Assembly: GCA_009617715.1 (NCBI GenBank)
Contig: VTFK01000053.1
Location: 744,001-808,000, forward strand
DNA length: 64,000 bases
Direction: 5' to 3'
Source: Plectrocnemia conspersa
Taxonomy: Eukaryota; Arthropoda; Insecta; Trichoptera; Polycentropodidae
Made by a program: the position numbers and the translations under genes. The notes under the pieces are model-generated. The model was not told the DNA's origin, did no database searches, and saw nothing but the letters and a program-made list of their open reading frames with translations. Each line of letters starts with the position of its first letter. Position 1 is the stretch's first letter. Shown in pieces: positions 1 through 11,200 of this stretch.

Positions 1-502
1 CTTGTGTCTGTCACTAACTCGCATTTAACAAAAAGAAAGAATATAAAACTTTTTTATACGAAATATAAAAAAAAAATTATTGATTATTTTACCCTTTTTA
101 CATTTTAAGGAAGAAGATATACATCAATTATCATTCAAAGTTTTAAATTTATATATGCATTGTTCAGTTAGTTTAATGTAAAGAACCACTAATGCTTAGG
201 ACATTGGTAGTTCTTCAAAAAAATTTTTGGACATTGGTTGTTTTTGCAAAAGTGATGATATTTTTGCCTTGTTTTTTGTGATAATTGTGGTTTTGCGCTT
301 TTTTTTGTAACACAGCTTGTAGAGAATGCCCAACACTGTCCATTTCGAAAATAAAACAAATTGGACATTGGCACTTTTTCATATAAGGTCTTCAATTTTT
401 TATGGTAATGTCACAGTGCCTCCAAAGCACTAATTTGTGATGAAAATAATTCAACTATATACATGCCTCACTCTTTAAATATAGGTAAAGATATAAACAT
501 AC

Positions 503-3500
503 CTGTACATGAGAAGCTCTTGTAGCTGCAATCAAATGGTTGGTCGCATTATGTGGAGGCGGAAGCGCCACAACTAGCACCGCTGGTGGAGGTTTCGAGA
601 GCACTTGAACGCTTTTAGTGCTTCCGTACACGTCCAAGAAAGCCCACAGTCTCAAAGAATAATCGACATGCATCACCATTATCGGCGCGCCACCGTTTCT
701 CGATACTTTTACTTCTCCGACGCCAGACACGCTGAGTATCAGTTCTTCGCCCACTCGAGGAGTTCCGGCAACGTCTTTACTGACCACCCAATATTCAGGC
801 CTATCTAATAAATTATCAGAATCGTCTGGCAAATCGTTTGCAGTCAACTTGGCCGGATCGCAGGAAGTCAAGCCGAGAGCCAAGGCGCCGGTGTAAAATT
901 GTTCAGTTTCTAAAATTTTAATCATTAACCTTTCACCCGGAGCCAGGGGTCGAGCCGTGAAAATGTACCCGTGACAATATTCAGTCTGTATTCTGGTCGC
1001 CATGCCCGAATCGGCGTCGACTCTTATGTGTTTTCCACACGTGTTGTGTAGCAAGGCAGGGTTCCAACTGTCCGCGATTGTCGTGTTTCTCATAGCCGGC
1101 ACCAGATTTCGCTCAATTTCATCTTCCACGGTCACGTTTTGCAAAGGCCTGGGCGCGATTTCCTGCGGTTCTCTCCTCGCGTTGTTAAGCTGACTCCGCG
1201 AATCGACAAATTGTATTCCTGTGCAGTTTCCGTATATGTCTAATAGAGCCCACAGTGGATTTTTGGTATCTACTCCCGAGAAAAATATGCCTTTGTCGTC
1301 GCCGTCGACGCTAAAGTGTACGTCTCCGGACGAAGTGACATAATATTGTAAAATAGATCCAGCGTCGCAGAGCCTCTCGGCTAGAGCTTTCGCCCAATGG
1401 CCGGGCTTATTAGTTAAATCGGGACAAGCGTACTTTGGTAAAACTCCGAGCATGGTCAACGGGTCGTGACTCGTGAAGCCGAATCGGAGGACTCCGCTCC
1501 AGTTTGTGGACATCTCAGTAAAACGGATGCATATCTATAAAGATAAAAACGCTGTTATTCATACAATCTAGGAGTGTTAAAGTAAAACGAAATAATGAAA
1601 TCACACCTTTTCGTTTACTGCTACTGGTCGAGAGCTGAAGACGACACCTTTACAGAAACTTTCGACGCGTCGTGCATGAGCCCCATCGCGAGATATTCGT
1701 ATGTTGTCACCGTGACACGAGTGAAAACCCAACGGTGGTAAACCGACGCCTCCAGTAAGTCCACCGGCACTGCCTCCCACACAAGTGCTGCGACCTAGAA
1801 TAAATATGAATACGTTAATAATAATAATAATAACAAACACCATTTTTAGATAAATGACTGATATCTGTGTAATTAAATTTAAAACGGCGAAATGAGAGAT
1901 TAGCCATTGGCGGTATTTAAATTTGAGATGTAACATATTCTCATAGTTATTGTTGCGAGTTTTTACAAGCAAATATATTTTGCAATCAACCTTTTATGAA
2001 CTGTTAAAAATTCTTGTTAACTATTATAATTGCATATTTTATGTAAAAGGAAAACCATATTTTAAAAAACACTTGTTTATATGAATACCATCAATTAAGT
2101 GAGCTGCGTAAAAGCAAATTTTATGATTTCCTAAAGCATGCAACGAAAAAGATACTTTTCAATTAAATTTATTTTATATATTATAGAACGAATTATGTCT
2201 AAATATATAATATTTTAATAAAAGGTCTAAATCACCACTTCATATTTATAATTCCATGTATTTTCTGTCCTATAACGAAGCAATTAGAAATAAAAAAATA
2301 AATTAGAAATTTAATTTCCTATACTCTGTTTAATATGCATATACAGTGGTACCTCGGTTTTCGTCGATAATCCGTCCGACAACAATCGTTAAAATCCGAA
2401 ACCGACAACAACTGAGGCAATTTTTTGCAGTATGTATTAAGACTCGCAATCAATAAAAAAAAGTACAGAAACACTAGCACTGTCAATTAACGCCGATGAA
2501 ATCAGAGGCAACCGACGAAAACCGAGACAAAGTGACATATAGTACCTAATATATTTTTGTCAATAAAATTTTAAATAAATATGAATCGATGATTTAGATG
2601 CCATATTATTATTGACATAAAAGTTATTAATATAATAACATATTTTTACTACAATAGATTAATTTACTCTTCTGGATGAATCATACATACTCGTTTTAGA
2701 CGATACTCTGGAATCTATATTCCATTTTTGTGTGTGTTTTATGCCTTTACGCAATGTTTCGTGAATCTATCTACCTCGCAAATCGAGAGAAAAGTGTTGT
2801 GAATCATTATTTTTTGGATATACTTGCAACAATTAAACAAAACATTGTCAGGACCACTCCAACAATGTAATGGTCGGTGCCAAATACAAAGAAATTCGTC
2901 GCATATTTCCGTTTCGAATCATCGCATTGTATATATACTTCATTTAGGAACTTTTTCCAGAACCATCACTTCGCTTCCGACTTGGAATCGAAAGGGGAGT
3001 TACGAGGAGATCGAGAAATCAGTCGTTATCCATTTTAACTAGACCTTACAGTCCTAACCGATCATTGAGAGAAGTTGTACAGCAAATTTCAAAGTCCAGC
3101 GCAGACTCTAATACCTAGCTGCTAGAAAAAACAGTTATTTTGATCATTTCGTTGTGATTCTAACTGGGTATAAGGGATTAAAACATTGTTAGCACCATAA
3201 AACCCGCGATTTGAACCATTATATGTTGTATTTATATCAGTGGAACGCATTAAATTATCATTTGAAATTAATATTAAATTGCTCTAGATCGCCGGTCAGA
3301 GTGAAAATATTCGACCGTATTATTTATGAATAGCACAATCAGTGGCGTAGCTATGGGGGGGCGGAGGGGGCGGGCCGCCCCGGGCGGCACTTGCTTGGGG
3401 GCGGGATATTCGCGATGAAATCGTCTAGTGTGGTTCTTAACCCTGAATAAACTAAAATTTATGTAAATCTACGAATACCAAGAGCTTTACAAAAATCAAT

Positions 3501-6500
3501 TTATTATTTTAAGAAATGCTTATTTTATGACCCTGCAAAAAAATGTATGGGGGGGGCGGCAATTTTAAGGATTGCCCCGGGCGGCACATACCCTAGCTAC
3601 GCCACTGAGCACAATATACAGCAGCAATGAAATAAACGCTATTTTAATAACGCGTAAGAAGAAAATTCTCAGAAAACATTTAATTCATTTTTTATGTAGA
3701 ATAAGGGCGAAAGTCGACGTACGTCTCTGTTTTCACACATTAATTGTCCTCAAATTTTTATCAGGAGTCGCTGATACAGTTATATGGTAAGTATGTAGTG
3801 CGATGGCATTTGGAAAAGTTCTATTTTTACCGCGGCTCTATCTCCCCTCGACAGATGTTCGCACAAAGGGTCCCCCGCTTCGATCACGTCCCCGAGTGTA
3901 TTTAGTGGAAAGAGACCACATGTGTAGTAGTAAAGAAATTGTACCCGCGCACAATGGAACCGTAGCATCATAATGCCCTGCAAAACGGAAGTGCGTATCG
4001 GAACGACAAACCCCAACATCCCGGAAGTCGAACTCGCCGGGAAGACGGTCGATGACGTCGACGTCGCGCACGCGGCGTCCAAATTTAAAGGACGGCCTCT
4101 ATAAATAGGGCGAGGGTCGTCGTCTTTCGACAGAAGGGCGTTAAAAATAAGCTCGAGGGAAATGAGCGAGACGTCCCCGCGGGGAATAGGCGAAAGTAGA
4201 CGATAATGAATAGATGCACTTTCGTGAGTCACTGAGGGGGTGCAATCCTCCCCCATTTTTAACATTCACCTTCATAATGCTAATCGATAACATCGTAAAT
4301 TATTTTTGTTAATTTAAAACATATAGAAGCAAACTATCAATACGTATACTAATCAATTATAACAGGAAACAAGATGTATTGTGACATTAAGGAAATTATT
4401 ATTATTGTAAAATATACATAAATGTAAAATTTAAAAAATAAAAAATTCACATGGCTTATCTACTTTTTATAAAAAATATATATTAATTTAGTTGGACGAC
4501 CATAACACGTGGTGATATATTAAATAAAAATGCGCAGCGGAAAATTTTGTCGCTGCGCATTATAATATATTGTTTTTTTATTTTTTTATTATCTATGAGC
4601 AGCGCCAGATATATTCAAGAATCAGTGGTATAAGTTGACGACTAATACCTGAAAGAACTAAGTTCAAATCTCATATTATATACGGTGATTTTAAATTTCT
4701 ATCATGTCTGAGAGCTCAGATTTAGTATTTCTAACATAATTATAATTTCGGTGATCAACGCTGATTAAGTTTTTCTAATTTCAGGGATGAATACTAAAAT
4801 AAAATAGTGATATGTATTATTTATAAGCCGTAATTAATAAAATATTTCACTAATTTACACTCAATTGTATGTGTTGATTGTTGAGTGTTTCTTCTAAATA
4901 ATTATTTCTCGAAAAAAAATGCAAAATGACGATTTCTCATTTCTAAACAAATCTAATAAAATATTATTTGTTAAAGAATAAATTTAAGCAAATATTTTCA
5001 AATGGTTTATAACCACCGAAGTTTTGAAAACATATATTAGTCAAAATCTGCTAAATTCACAGCTGCATTCAGAGTAGGTAGTGAGAAAAGAAACAGGATT
5101 TTAATTAACACTCTGAAAACATTGTTTGAAAATAAACGTTTTATGACCGATTATAGGAATTACGAAAAGCAAACATTTCGTTTGACTTCCTAAAAAAAAA
5201 AACGCTAACAAAACATTAAAAATGCAAAGATCAATGAATTAAGAATATTGTTTATGTCTTTAGTAAGGATTCATTCGCCGGCTAAATGCAACAAGAGGTT
5301 ATGGAAGCATGTAAATATTATAAAGGTGATCTTTATTTATTTTTTTAAATATACAAACATTTAAGGATATCTTTGGATTTTTTTTTTAATCGTACATATG
5401 TATTTCATTTTATATGAAAAATAATTAAATTAAATGGCCGCCTCTGGACCTTTTGCAACAGCCGATCCTTCCGATGTAATTTTCGTACATTTCGGGTGGT
5501 ATCTCGGTTATAACGTAGCGGATGTTGGTTTTTAGGTACTTTAATGTTTCGGGTTTGTCGACGTAGACACGACTCTTAGCACAAAAAAATCCTACGGCAT
5601 TAAATTAAATACCCGATGTGTGGAAAGTTGCGCCGTCTTGCTGGAACTGCATGTCTTCCACGTTAATATATTCGATTTCGTGCCAAAAATAAACGGTTAT
5701 CATGCGCCTATAGCGCTCACCGATGACTTTTACAGTTCAACCTTAATCGTTTACAAAAAAAGTAAGGCTCAATGACGCCACCTAACCACAATGCACACTA
5801 GTCCTTTTTTGGGCATGTAATGGTCTCTCGTGAATCACATGAGGATTTTCCTTGCCTCATATGCGGCAATTTTGTCTAATAATATAACAGAGAAGTGGAA
5901 ATGTGTCTCATCAAAGAATATTTTTTTGAAAAATTAGCATCTAGTTTATGCTGCTATCTATGTTAATTCTTCGCTGTTATCTGAATTTTATACGAGTGTA
6001 GGTGCAAAATGCACCAAAGGGAATCAAAAGAAAAGCCAAAAAGTCTTCGGCCACACTTTCACTTATAGCAGCAATATTCTCGTTGCGAATTGTTCGCTTA
6101 GTACAGTGGTCGGCAAACTTATTGGCCGAAGAGCCAAATATGTACATTACAACGATTCAAAATAGTTTTAAGAGCCAAATCTGTTTTTTAATTTAGTAAA
6201 CCTTTATTTTAATTTTAGACCTTCGTTAAATTACGGGTACACTGAATAAATAAGACATCTTGTCAGTTTACTCTTGATAAAGTTCATGCTTGAAAAGGAT
6301 TGTTCGCATGAATATGTAGAACCAAAAAGGGAAAGAACAGCAAACGCAAGTTTTTTCAGCTGTCAGGAATACTATTCCAGACGTTGAAAATGATCATGTC
6401 TTCATTCTCAGGTCTTTCAAAGCAGACCACTTGTGTTGTGAACTAAGATCACATTCGTTCTTCTCCAATATTTCCAAATCAATACAAAGACGTTGAAATT

Positions 6501-8676
6501 TGAGCTCCATATTTCCTTGTTTTTTAAATCCTGCAATTGTATTTCAAATTTACAATGTAAATGCCAAAAGGAGAAAATTTCAACTAAGTTATTATAGCAT
6601 TAAGAGGATTTTTTTGACGAATGCTAAGGTCGCTTTGCTGTTTTAAACTCCTGAAACCTGCTGAGAAATGCTTCCCTCGTATTTAAAATTGTTGTTTTGA
6701 AATGGTGTTTGTCAAAGAGGGAATTATTTTTCTTGGCGATGCTTCAGCAGGCTCGGAAAGTGAAACAATGTTTCCCTTTCAAAATCTTGAGCAAAAAGGG
6801 ATAATTTGTTTTTGAATGAAATGACTTCTTCTAACATCGAAAAAATTGTGTTTCCTTTCCCTTGTAGTATACGGTTAAGCTGATTTAGATGAGACGTAAC
6901 GTCTACCATGAAATGAAAGTTTTGGATCCACTGATTGTCTGTAAGTTCTGGATAGTGAACACTCTTCTCAAGGAGAAATGCTTCAATTTCTGGCAATAGG
7001 GACGCAAAACGTTTTAAAACGTTCTCTCTTGATAACCATCGAACCTTGTTATGAAGCAGAAGATCAGCGTACTCACTCTCCATTTTAACTAAAAATTCTT
7101 TGAATTGACGATGATTAAGAGCTTTAGCTACAATGGAGTTGATGATCGTGATCACTAATCCCATAACTTTACCAATTTCTTTGCGGAAATGTCTGCGCAC
7201 AAAGTGCTTCTTTGGTGAATAATGCAACGATAAACCAAATCTCGTGATTCTTTTTTTTCTTTCAAAATGGCAATAAGCCCTTTTCTGACGCCGGTCATAC
7301 TTTTGGCCAGCTTTTCTGTAGCCGCCAAATACGCAGATTGAGAGCTGTCATACTACTACGCTGCGCTGCGCCCCTACCGGACGAAACAGGTACTACGTCA
7401 ACGCTCACGCACACATTCAACATTGCATGGAAAGGACACTTGACCAGAATTAGCGCCCGAGCCCGTGGATATTTGTGCCAGAGCCGCACTCAAGGAGCCA
7501 AAGAGCCGCATGCGGCTCCGGAGCCGCACTTTGCCGACCCCTGGCTTAGTAGAACGATTAAATTGACCATAGTTTTCCCGTAAATTTCGATACACAGTTC
7601 TGTAGAACAATTGAACAATTTTAACGCGTTGAGTAAGTTAAGTCAAACTAACATTTGACACTTTGAGCACGCGTGATTATTGACAATTGTCTGATTTACA
7701 GTGCTATCAATATATGAAATTCGAATTGGATAATCCTGTATGAATCATACGATAAACATATTTTTTTTAAATACTATGTAAATGTCATGTGATTTAAACA
7801 CGCATTAAACGTTTTAGTCAGAATTTCAATAATATCTTATATAAAAATTTGTAACGATTATTTACTCGCATGTTTTAATAAATATTTTAGTCATCAACTA
7901 TAAATATTGACTCTATTTATGTATTACGTAATAATGAATAATATAATATGTCCATTAATACTACTTTTATATACTATTCATTGAGTATGATGGAGTTAGC
8001 AATAAAATAAATGACTCAGAATAAAAAAATAATTTATCTATAATTTTTACTGCGATTAAATATGCAATTATAATCGTTTCATCTATAAAACATAACAACT
8101 AATTAAGATATAATATTAAAAAGTAAAACGAGCGGGCTCTGTCGCAATTGGTTTGGTCTAAGAACGCGATGGCTCAGTCCGATATAGAAGGCAATAGGTA
8201 ATTGCAGTACCCAAATTAATAAGCGTCATTTGCGTTTATCATAAAACACATTGATCGGCATAAATTTGTTAGTTTTTTTACGATGCATGTGGCGATATTT
8301 TTTTCTTCAAAAATCATTAAGTAGTGCAAGCATTTTCGCAGCGATATCTACGACTACAATACCCTTATGTCGTATTATAATCAAAACACATTGAAACCGC
8401 CCCTATCCGAAAAGGGGAGAAAGAGAACCAGATGCAAACGGCAGCTGCCGTACGCACAGAATAGACAGGTGATGATCATTTCAGGTGATAATTACCGAGG
8501 CCTATTTTCTTCTTGATCTTCTTCAACACCTTCAGGTTGATCTTGGACGACTTGTGCGGTCGCTCGAGGGGTTCGGCGACGGCCGCAGCCCTGGGGCACC
8601 CGGCGCATCTGCAAGCGCCCGGAACACCCCTGGCGTTCTGCCTCGCGGCGGGGCTGATGCAGCTGGACATCCCCAT
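503..8676 (-). CDS. neur: Neuralized E3 ubiquitin ligase, 5' part (NHR1-NHR2); RING exon lies beyond the left edge
   Basis: Neuralized ubiquitinates Delta/Serrate at the plasma membrane to trigger ligand endocytosis in Notch signalling (family knowledge). Three coding exons are seen, in minus order: 8676-8496, 1794-1607 and 1534-503, giving 467 codons with matching phases. A G left by donor CTCG|GTAATT joins GT after acceptor TTCTAG to make Gly61. Exon 2 ends NEK and exon 3 starts ICIRFTEM. NHR1 covers about residues 75-235, with GDNIRISRDGAHARR, WSGVLRFGFTS, LPKYACPDLTNKPG, YYVTSSGDVHF and LWALLDIYGN. NHR2 covers about 285-445, with YCHGYIFTARPL, GALALGLTSCDP and LWAFLDVYGS. Exon 1 ends in the polybasic run LKVLKKIKKKIGL; a basic phosphoinositide-binding motif is known in fly Neuralized. 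I chose ATG 8676 (MGMSSCIS), the first ATG of the open exon; an in-frame TTG at 8691 is not a plausible start. Exon 3 ends phase 0 at CAG|GTATGT, so coding continues leftwards. Identity is near certain; the extreme N-terminus is less sure. Confidence 0.93.
2344..2537. mobile_element. pogo/Tigger-type MITE
   Basis: A short nonautonomous element in neur intron 1. The left end starts CAGTGGTACCTCGGTTTTCG. The right end is its inverted counterpart, with CGACGAAAACCGAGACAAAG near 2512-2531. The ends are flanked by TA dinucleotides, as expected for Tc1/mariner/pogo targets. There is no open frame. CAGTGGTACCTCGG termini are typical of pogo/Tigger-like elements. The exact right boundary is uncertain by a few bases. 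Confidence 0.7.
3332..3615. mobile_element. hAT-type MITE with 8-bp target-site duplication
   Basis: The element is 3340-3607 (268 bp). It starts CAGTGGCGTAGCTA and ends with the exact inverse TAGCTACGCCACTG. It is flanked on both sides by AGCACAAT (3332-3339 and 3608-3615), an 8-bp duplication diagnostic of the hAT superfamily. Subterminal G- and C-rich tracts (GCCGCCCCGGGCGGC near 3382 and CCCCGGGCGGCA near 3575) form inverted pairs. It has no coding capacity, so it must have been moved by a transposase from elsewhere. Confidence 0.93.
3780..4265 (-). other. GC-richer island in neur intron 1 with a 161-codon open frame
   Basis: The frame starts at a true ATG at 4265 and runs 161 codons, long for AT-rich DNA. 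The protein matches nothing I recognise and has low-complexity Thr/Ser stretches. On the opposite strand a strong TATA consensus CTATAAATAG lies at 4099-4108 in GC-rich context, with a predicted start about 4131. The island could be an alternative neur first exon, an intronic enhancer or promoter, or a diverged mobile-element core. No splice donor that would join it to neur exon 2 stands out. The call is only that this block differs from the surrounding intron. Confidence 0.35.
4623..4812 (+). mobile_element. tRNA-derived SINE, copy 1
   Basis: The tRNA-like head runs from CAGTGGTATAAGT with a box-B-like AAGTTCAAATCT at 4660-4671. The body and tail (GGGATGAATACTAAAATAAA near 4783) match the copy at 25.75 kb in the same order. 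RNA polymerase III internal promoter remnants plus two dispersed copies are the basis for calling a SINE. This copy is more diverged in box B than the second copy. Confidence 0.7.
6096..7551 (-). mobile_element. hAT transposon (GTF2IRD2/Charlie-like) nested in mariner copy A
   Basis: The element is 6104-7543 (1440 bp). It begins CAGTGGTCGGCAAACTT and ends in the inverted partner AAG-less TTTGCCGACCCCTG. It is flanked by the perfect 8-bp duplication GCTTAGTA at 6096-6103 and 7544-7551. Minus-strand frame 7227-6724 encodes part of a hAT transposase of the group that gave rise to vertebrate GTF2IRD2, with VRWLSRENVLKRFASLLPEI, FHFMVDVTSHLNQLNRILQG and LSLFAQDF. Other transposase segments are degraded. 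The GC-rich right end has several GAGCCGCA repeats. The element is a dead, partly deleted copy. Confidence 0.93.
6724..7227 (-). pseudogene. hAT transposase fragment
   Basis: A 167-codon open remnant of the transposase inside the nested hAT element. The preserved segment is the central RNase-H-fold/insertion region (TLL-type WLSR motif onwards). The N-terminal BED finger and the C-terminal dimerisation region cannot be read in one frame. A full-length member would be about 550-700 residues, so this cannot make an active enzyme. It is not a host gene. Confidence 0.85.
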
Positions 8677-9180
8677 GAGATCACTTGGCAACCACTGGCT
8701 TCAGCAACAACACATTCGACGGTTCGACGACTTTCGAAGCCCCCTCAGGAAGTGGGCAGTCACGCTCCGGGAGTTTTTCGGACGTACGACAGCGGAACGA
8801 GCGCCACGATTATTATTATTATTATTAGCAGTATTGTTTTAAACAAAAATATATTAATTTTATTTATATCGATTTAATTAGATTAATATTTATAATTGAG
8901 TTAATAAATATTAACGCGTGTATTTATCTTTCGAACGGCCTACGGACAGCCGTTCCGCGAAACGCTCCCTCGCGGTGCGAGTGGCGCAACCCAACTGAAC
9001 AACAGAGGCGAACGAGCGGAACGCCACAGGTTCTCAAACCGCAGCGAAACAAAGAAAGGGGAAAACGGCCCCTTGCTCGATCGAGACGGTCGCGGTGCGC
9101 GCATGCGTCTTGCTTCGTTAATCGGACAGTTTGCTATCTTCACTGTAATGATGTTGTCATGGACGCACAAAGAGACGTCA
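8677..9180 (-). promoter_or_regulatory. Probable neur 5' leader and upstream GC-rich island
   Basis: This lies directly upstream of the neur start on the minus strand. The first 140 bases are GC-rich and carry a short TTA/TAA microsatellite at 8810-8826, consistent with a 5' leader. A TATAAATA lies on the minus strand at 8894-8887, which would put initiation near 8864, but such a match is weak evidence in AT-rich DNA. A second GC-rich block at 8935-9180 has no convincing open frame and could be promoter DNA or a further noncoding first exon. No transcription start can be fixed from sequence alone. Confidence 0.35.
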
Positions 9181-9854
9181 TCTGGGAAGTGCAGATATTA
9201 GCCCCTCCCTCGAATTTGCCAGAAAAATGCATATCATTTAATGAATTTGACCCCCCCCAAAAAAAAATCTGATATGACATCCCTGATTTTAAACCAGATA
9301 TTCTAGGGTTATCATTAATTGAAAGTCTAAAATCTATGCCGAAAATATTTTTTTAAATATGTAATTTCAGTGAAATCATATCGGAATACATTTTCAACGG
9401 TAGATATATATTTACCAGTGAAAGTATAATTTATCTGACAGTTACTAGTAAAATTATATGATTTCAATTTTTTCATATGTAGTAATATATACATTTACAT
9501 ACTGCATTATTTATTTACATGCGGTTAGGGTTCTCAATTATTCGTAGTTTCAAGTATTCGAATATTGAATAAAAAATGAATGAAGTATTCGAATATTCAG
9601 ATATATTAATATTTTTTTTCATTAGTTTTTACCAAAATTATTGTATTTAAACAATAAGCGCAAAAATCAATTATTTGCATGTAAAATATTATTTATTTAA
9701 AAATAACTATTTTAATTAATCAATAATTACTTTCATAATCGTTAAATTTTTTGGATTTAATAAAATATGCAATGCTGTGCGAATTATTGATCAGTAAGGG
9801 CGTCGAAAAGAAAACGCTTAATTTAATATTGCATACTTTTTTATCAGGGACGAC

Positions 9855-10190
9855 ATTTCAGCTTATTCAAATCACCAGAATTAAGATCAGCTGCGATTGA
9901 ATTAGTTCAGCAAAATTGATGGATAAAAATATGAAATTTTATCGAATTTATTGTAATTTTATATACATCAAGATCGGATTCGAAAATTTGCGACGCACGC
10001 CTGTTTTTGAAATAAGTGTTGTATTGATAATAAATGGTGGGACTTTCCAACATTTTGTTCCGATTAACAAACGAATTCTGCGAATTTCGGTCATAGTAGA
10101 AACAACTGATAAACATTGTATTTACAAATGTTTTTCGAAAGCACAAAGCATTTTTTGCATTTTGAAACAAAATAAAGGCGCATAAAAGCT
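9855..10190 (+). repeat. Dispersed repeat of unknown class, copy 1
   Basis: The stretch from AAATCACCAGAATTAAGATC (about 9869) to GAAACAAAATAAAGGC (about 10177) recurs in inverted orientation at 21.68-22.17 kb. Shared blocks appear in the same order, including TTTGCGACGCACGCCTGTTTTT, GATAATAAATGGTGGG and GCGAATTTCGGTCATAGTAG-like segments. It has no recognisable transposase or tRNA-like head. Both strands are open for about 88 codons, which is probably chance. It could be a MITE or SINE-like family not known to me. Confidence 0.7.
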
Positions 10191-10314
10191 ATGGATTTTG
10201 GAGCGGTACTAGTCACTCAGATATAATGAGAGAAAAAAATAATCTACAATATATAATAATCTACAAATTAGTACATTAATTTCACTTCAATTATTATGCA
10301 ATATTATATATGTT

Positions 10315-11200
10315 TAATAAATTAGATAAGACTATGTTGCAAAAATTACAAAATAGGGCAATGAGAGTAGTTTTAAATAAAAATAGATTTACTAATTGTA
10401 GCAGTATGATTGATAGATTGGATTGGTTGGATGTTCAAGAAATATTGTAGATGAATGTTTTAGCATTCATATATAAGTTAAAAGATAATATGTTAATAAG
10501 AAGAAGGATGTATAGTCCATCCAAGATGTTAGCGCTCATCATCGTTGTGTTGGAAATAAGGGTGCGTGTACGCATGCATGCATACATACACAGTTTTCCG
10601 CGAATTTGTTTACACCGATAGGAGAACCTTACCAATACTAAATCAGGGCTGTTTTAAGGGTAGGGTGACCATACGTTGGAAATTGAATTAAAAATTATAA
10701 TGTTATATTTTTATTATAAATTATTGTCATGTTGTGGTATTTTGTAATCAATAAAACAATTCCTGTAATATTCTATTGGTATTTAAAAAAATATTATATT
10801 GAATAGATATTCAACCTGGAGAGTGATACCAAAACTGCTCTCATGTTTTTGAGTTAAATATGGGTATAAATAAACAAAATAAGTAAGAAAGTGATATTTT
10901 ACACTTTCCTCAACAAATTAAATTAAAAAAAGTAAAAATTAATTGCACTTGTAATTTCACATGGTCACCTTATTATATTTTCTCATCAATACTGTGACGA
11001 TGAGCGTTCATATCTTGGACGGACTATACATAGATTTAATACTAGTAATAGAGATAAGGTAAGGATAAAAAGTCCGTCAGGACTTTTACGTTGTTATTGT
11101 GTCACTCAAGTAATCAACAAAACTAAAAGATGAAGATAAAGAGTTGCTGAGAGTTATACAATTTACAATACTATTAAAATATTACCAAATTTTATGTGTT
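10315..11200 (+). pseudogene. Non-LTR retrotransposon ORF2 3' fragment, split by a MITE
   Basis: The translation of 10325-10510 reads LQNRAMRVVLNKNRFTN, then MIDRLDWLDVQ and FIYKLKDNM, the familiar post-RT C-terminal region of jockey/CR1-like elements. It resumes at 11030 with RFNTSNRDKVRIKS and a degraded YNTIKILP-like end. The interruption is the 10515-11024 insertion. Stops and frameshifts are present. Related RT debris lies at 42.5 and 54.2 kb but not obviously from the same family. Confidence 0.7.
10511..11028. mobile_element. DNA-transposon MITE with about 30-bp terminal inverted repeats
   Basis: The core is 10515-11024 (510 bp). The left end is GTCCATCCAAGATGTTAGCG (10515 on), continuing CTCATCATCG. 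The right end is the inverse, CGATGAGCGTTCATATCTTG, then GACGGAC at 11018-11024. TATA flanks both ends (10511-10514 and 11025-11028), though a longer palindromic TATACATA makes the exact duplication ambiguous. The interior is AT-rich and noncoding. It interrupts the RT fragment, so it is the younger insertion. Confidence 0.8.

Larger units (their letters stand above)
5431..7702 (-). mobile_element. Tc1/mariner transposon copy A, interrupted by a hAT element
   Basis: A decayed mariner-type element read on the minus strand. N-terminal transposase sequence lies at about 7610-7552 (YRNLRENYGQFNRST) and resumes at 6103-6040 (KRTIRNENIAAISESVAED) once the 6104-7543 insertion is skipped. The catalytic region at 5460-5830 is broken by stops and frameshifts. 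It keeps traces of the block around GERYRRMIT seen in copy B. The right end (CTGATTTACAGT, to 7702) and the left end near 5431 match copy B at 23.5-24.1 kb. Nonfunctional. Confidence 0.85.

Noticed and set aside
189..395. Possible RING exon of neur at the left edge
   Set aside because: The frame has no C3HC4 spacing, and there is no acceptor; it is intron sequence with three GGACATTGG words.
605..1193. Plus-strand open frames over neur exon 3
   Set aside because: Shadows of the minus-strand NHR coding exon; no family match.
8485..8877. Overlapping plus-strand frames of 109-130 codons
   Set aside because: Antisense to neur exon 1 in GC-rich sequence; the exon phase and polybasic motif support the minus strand.
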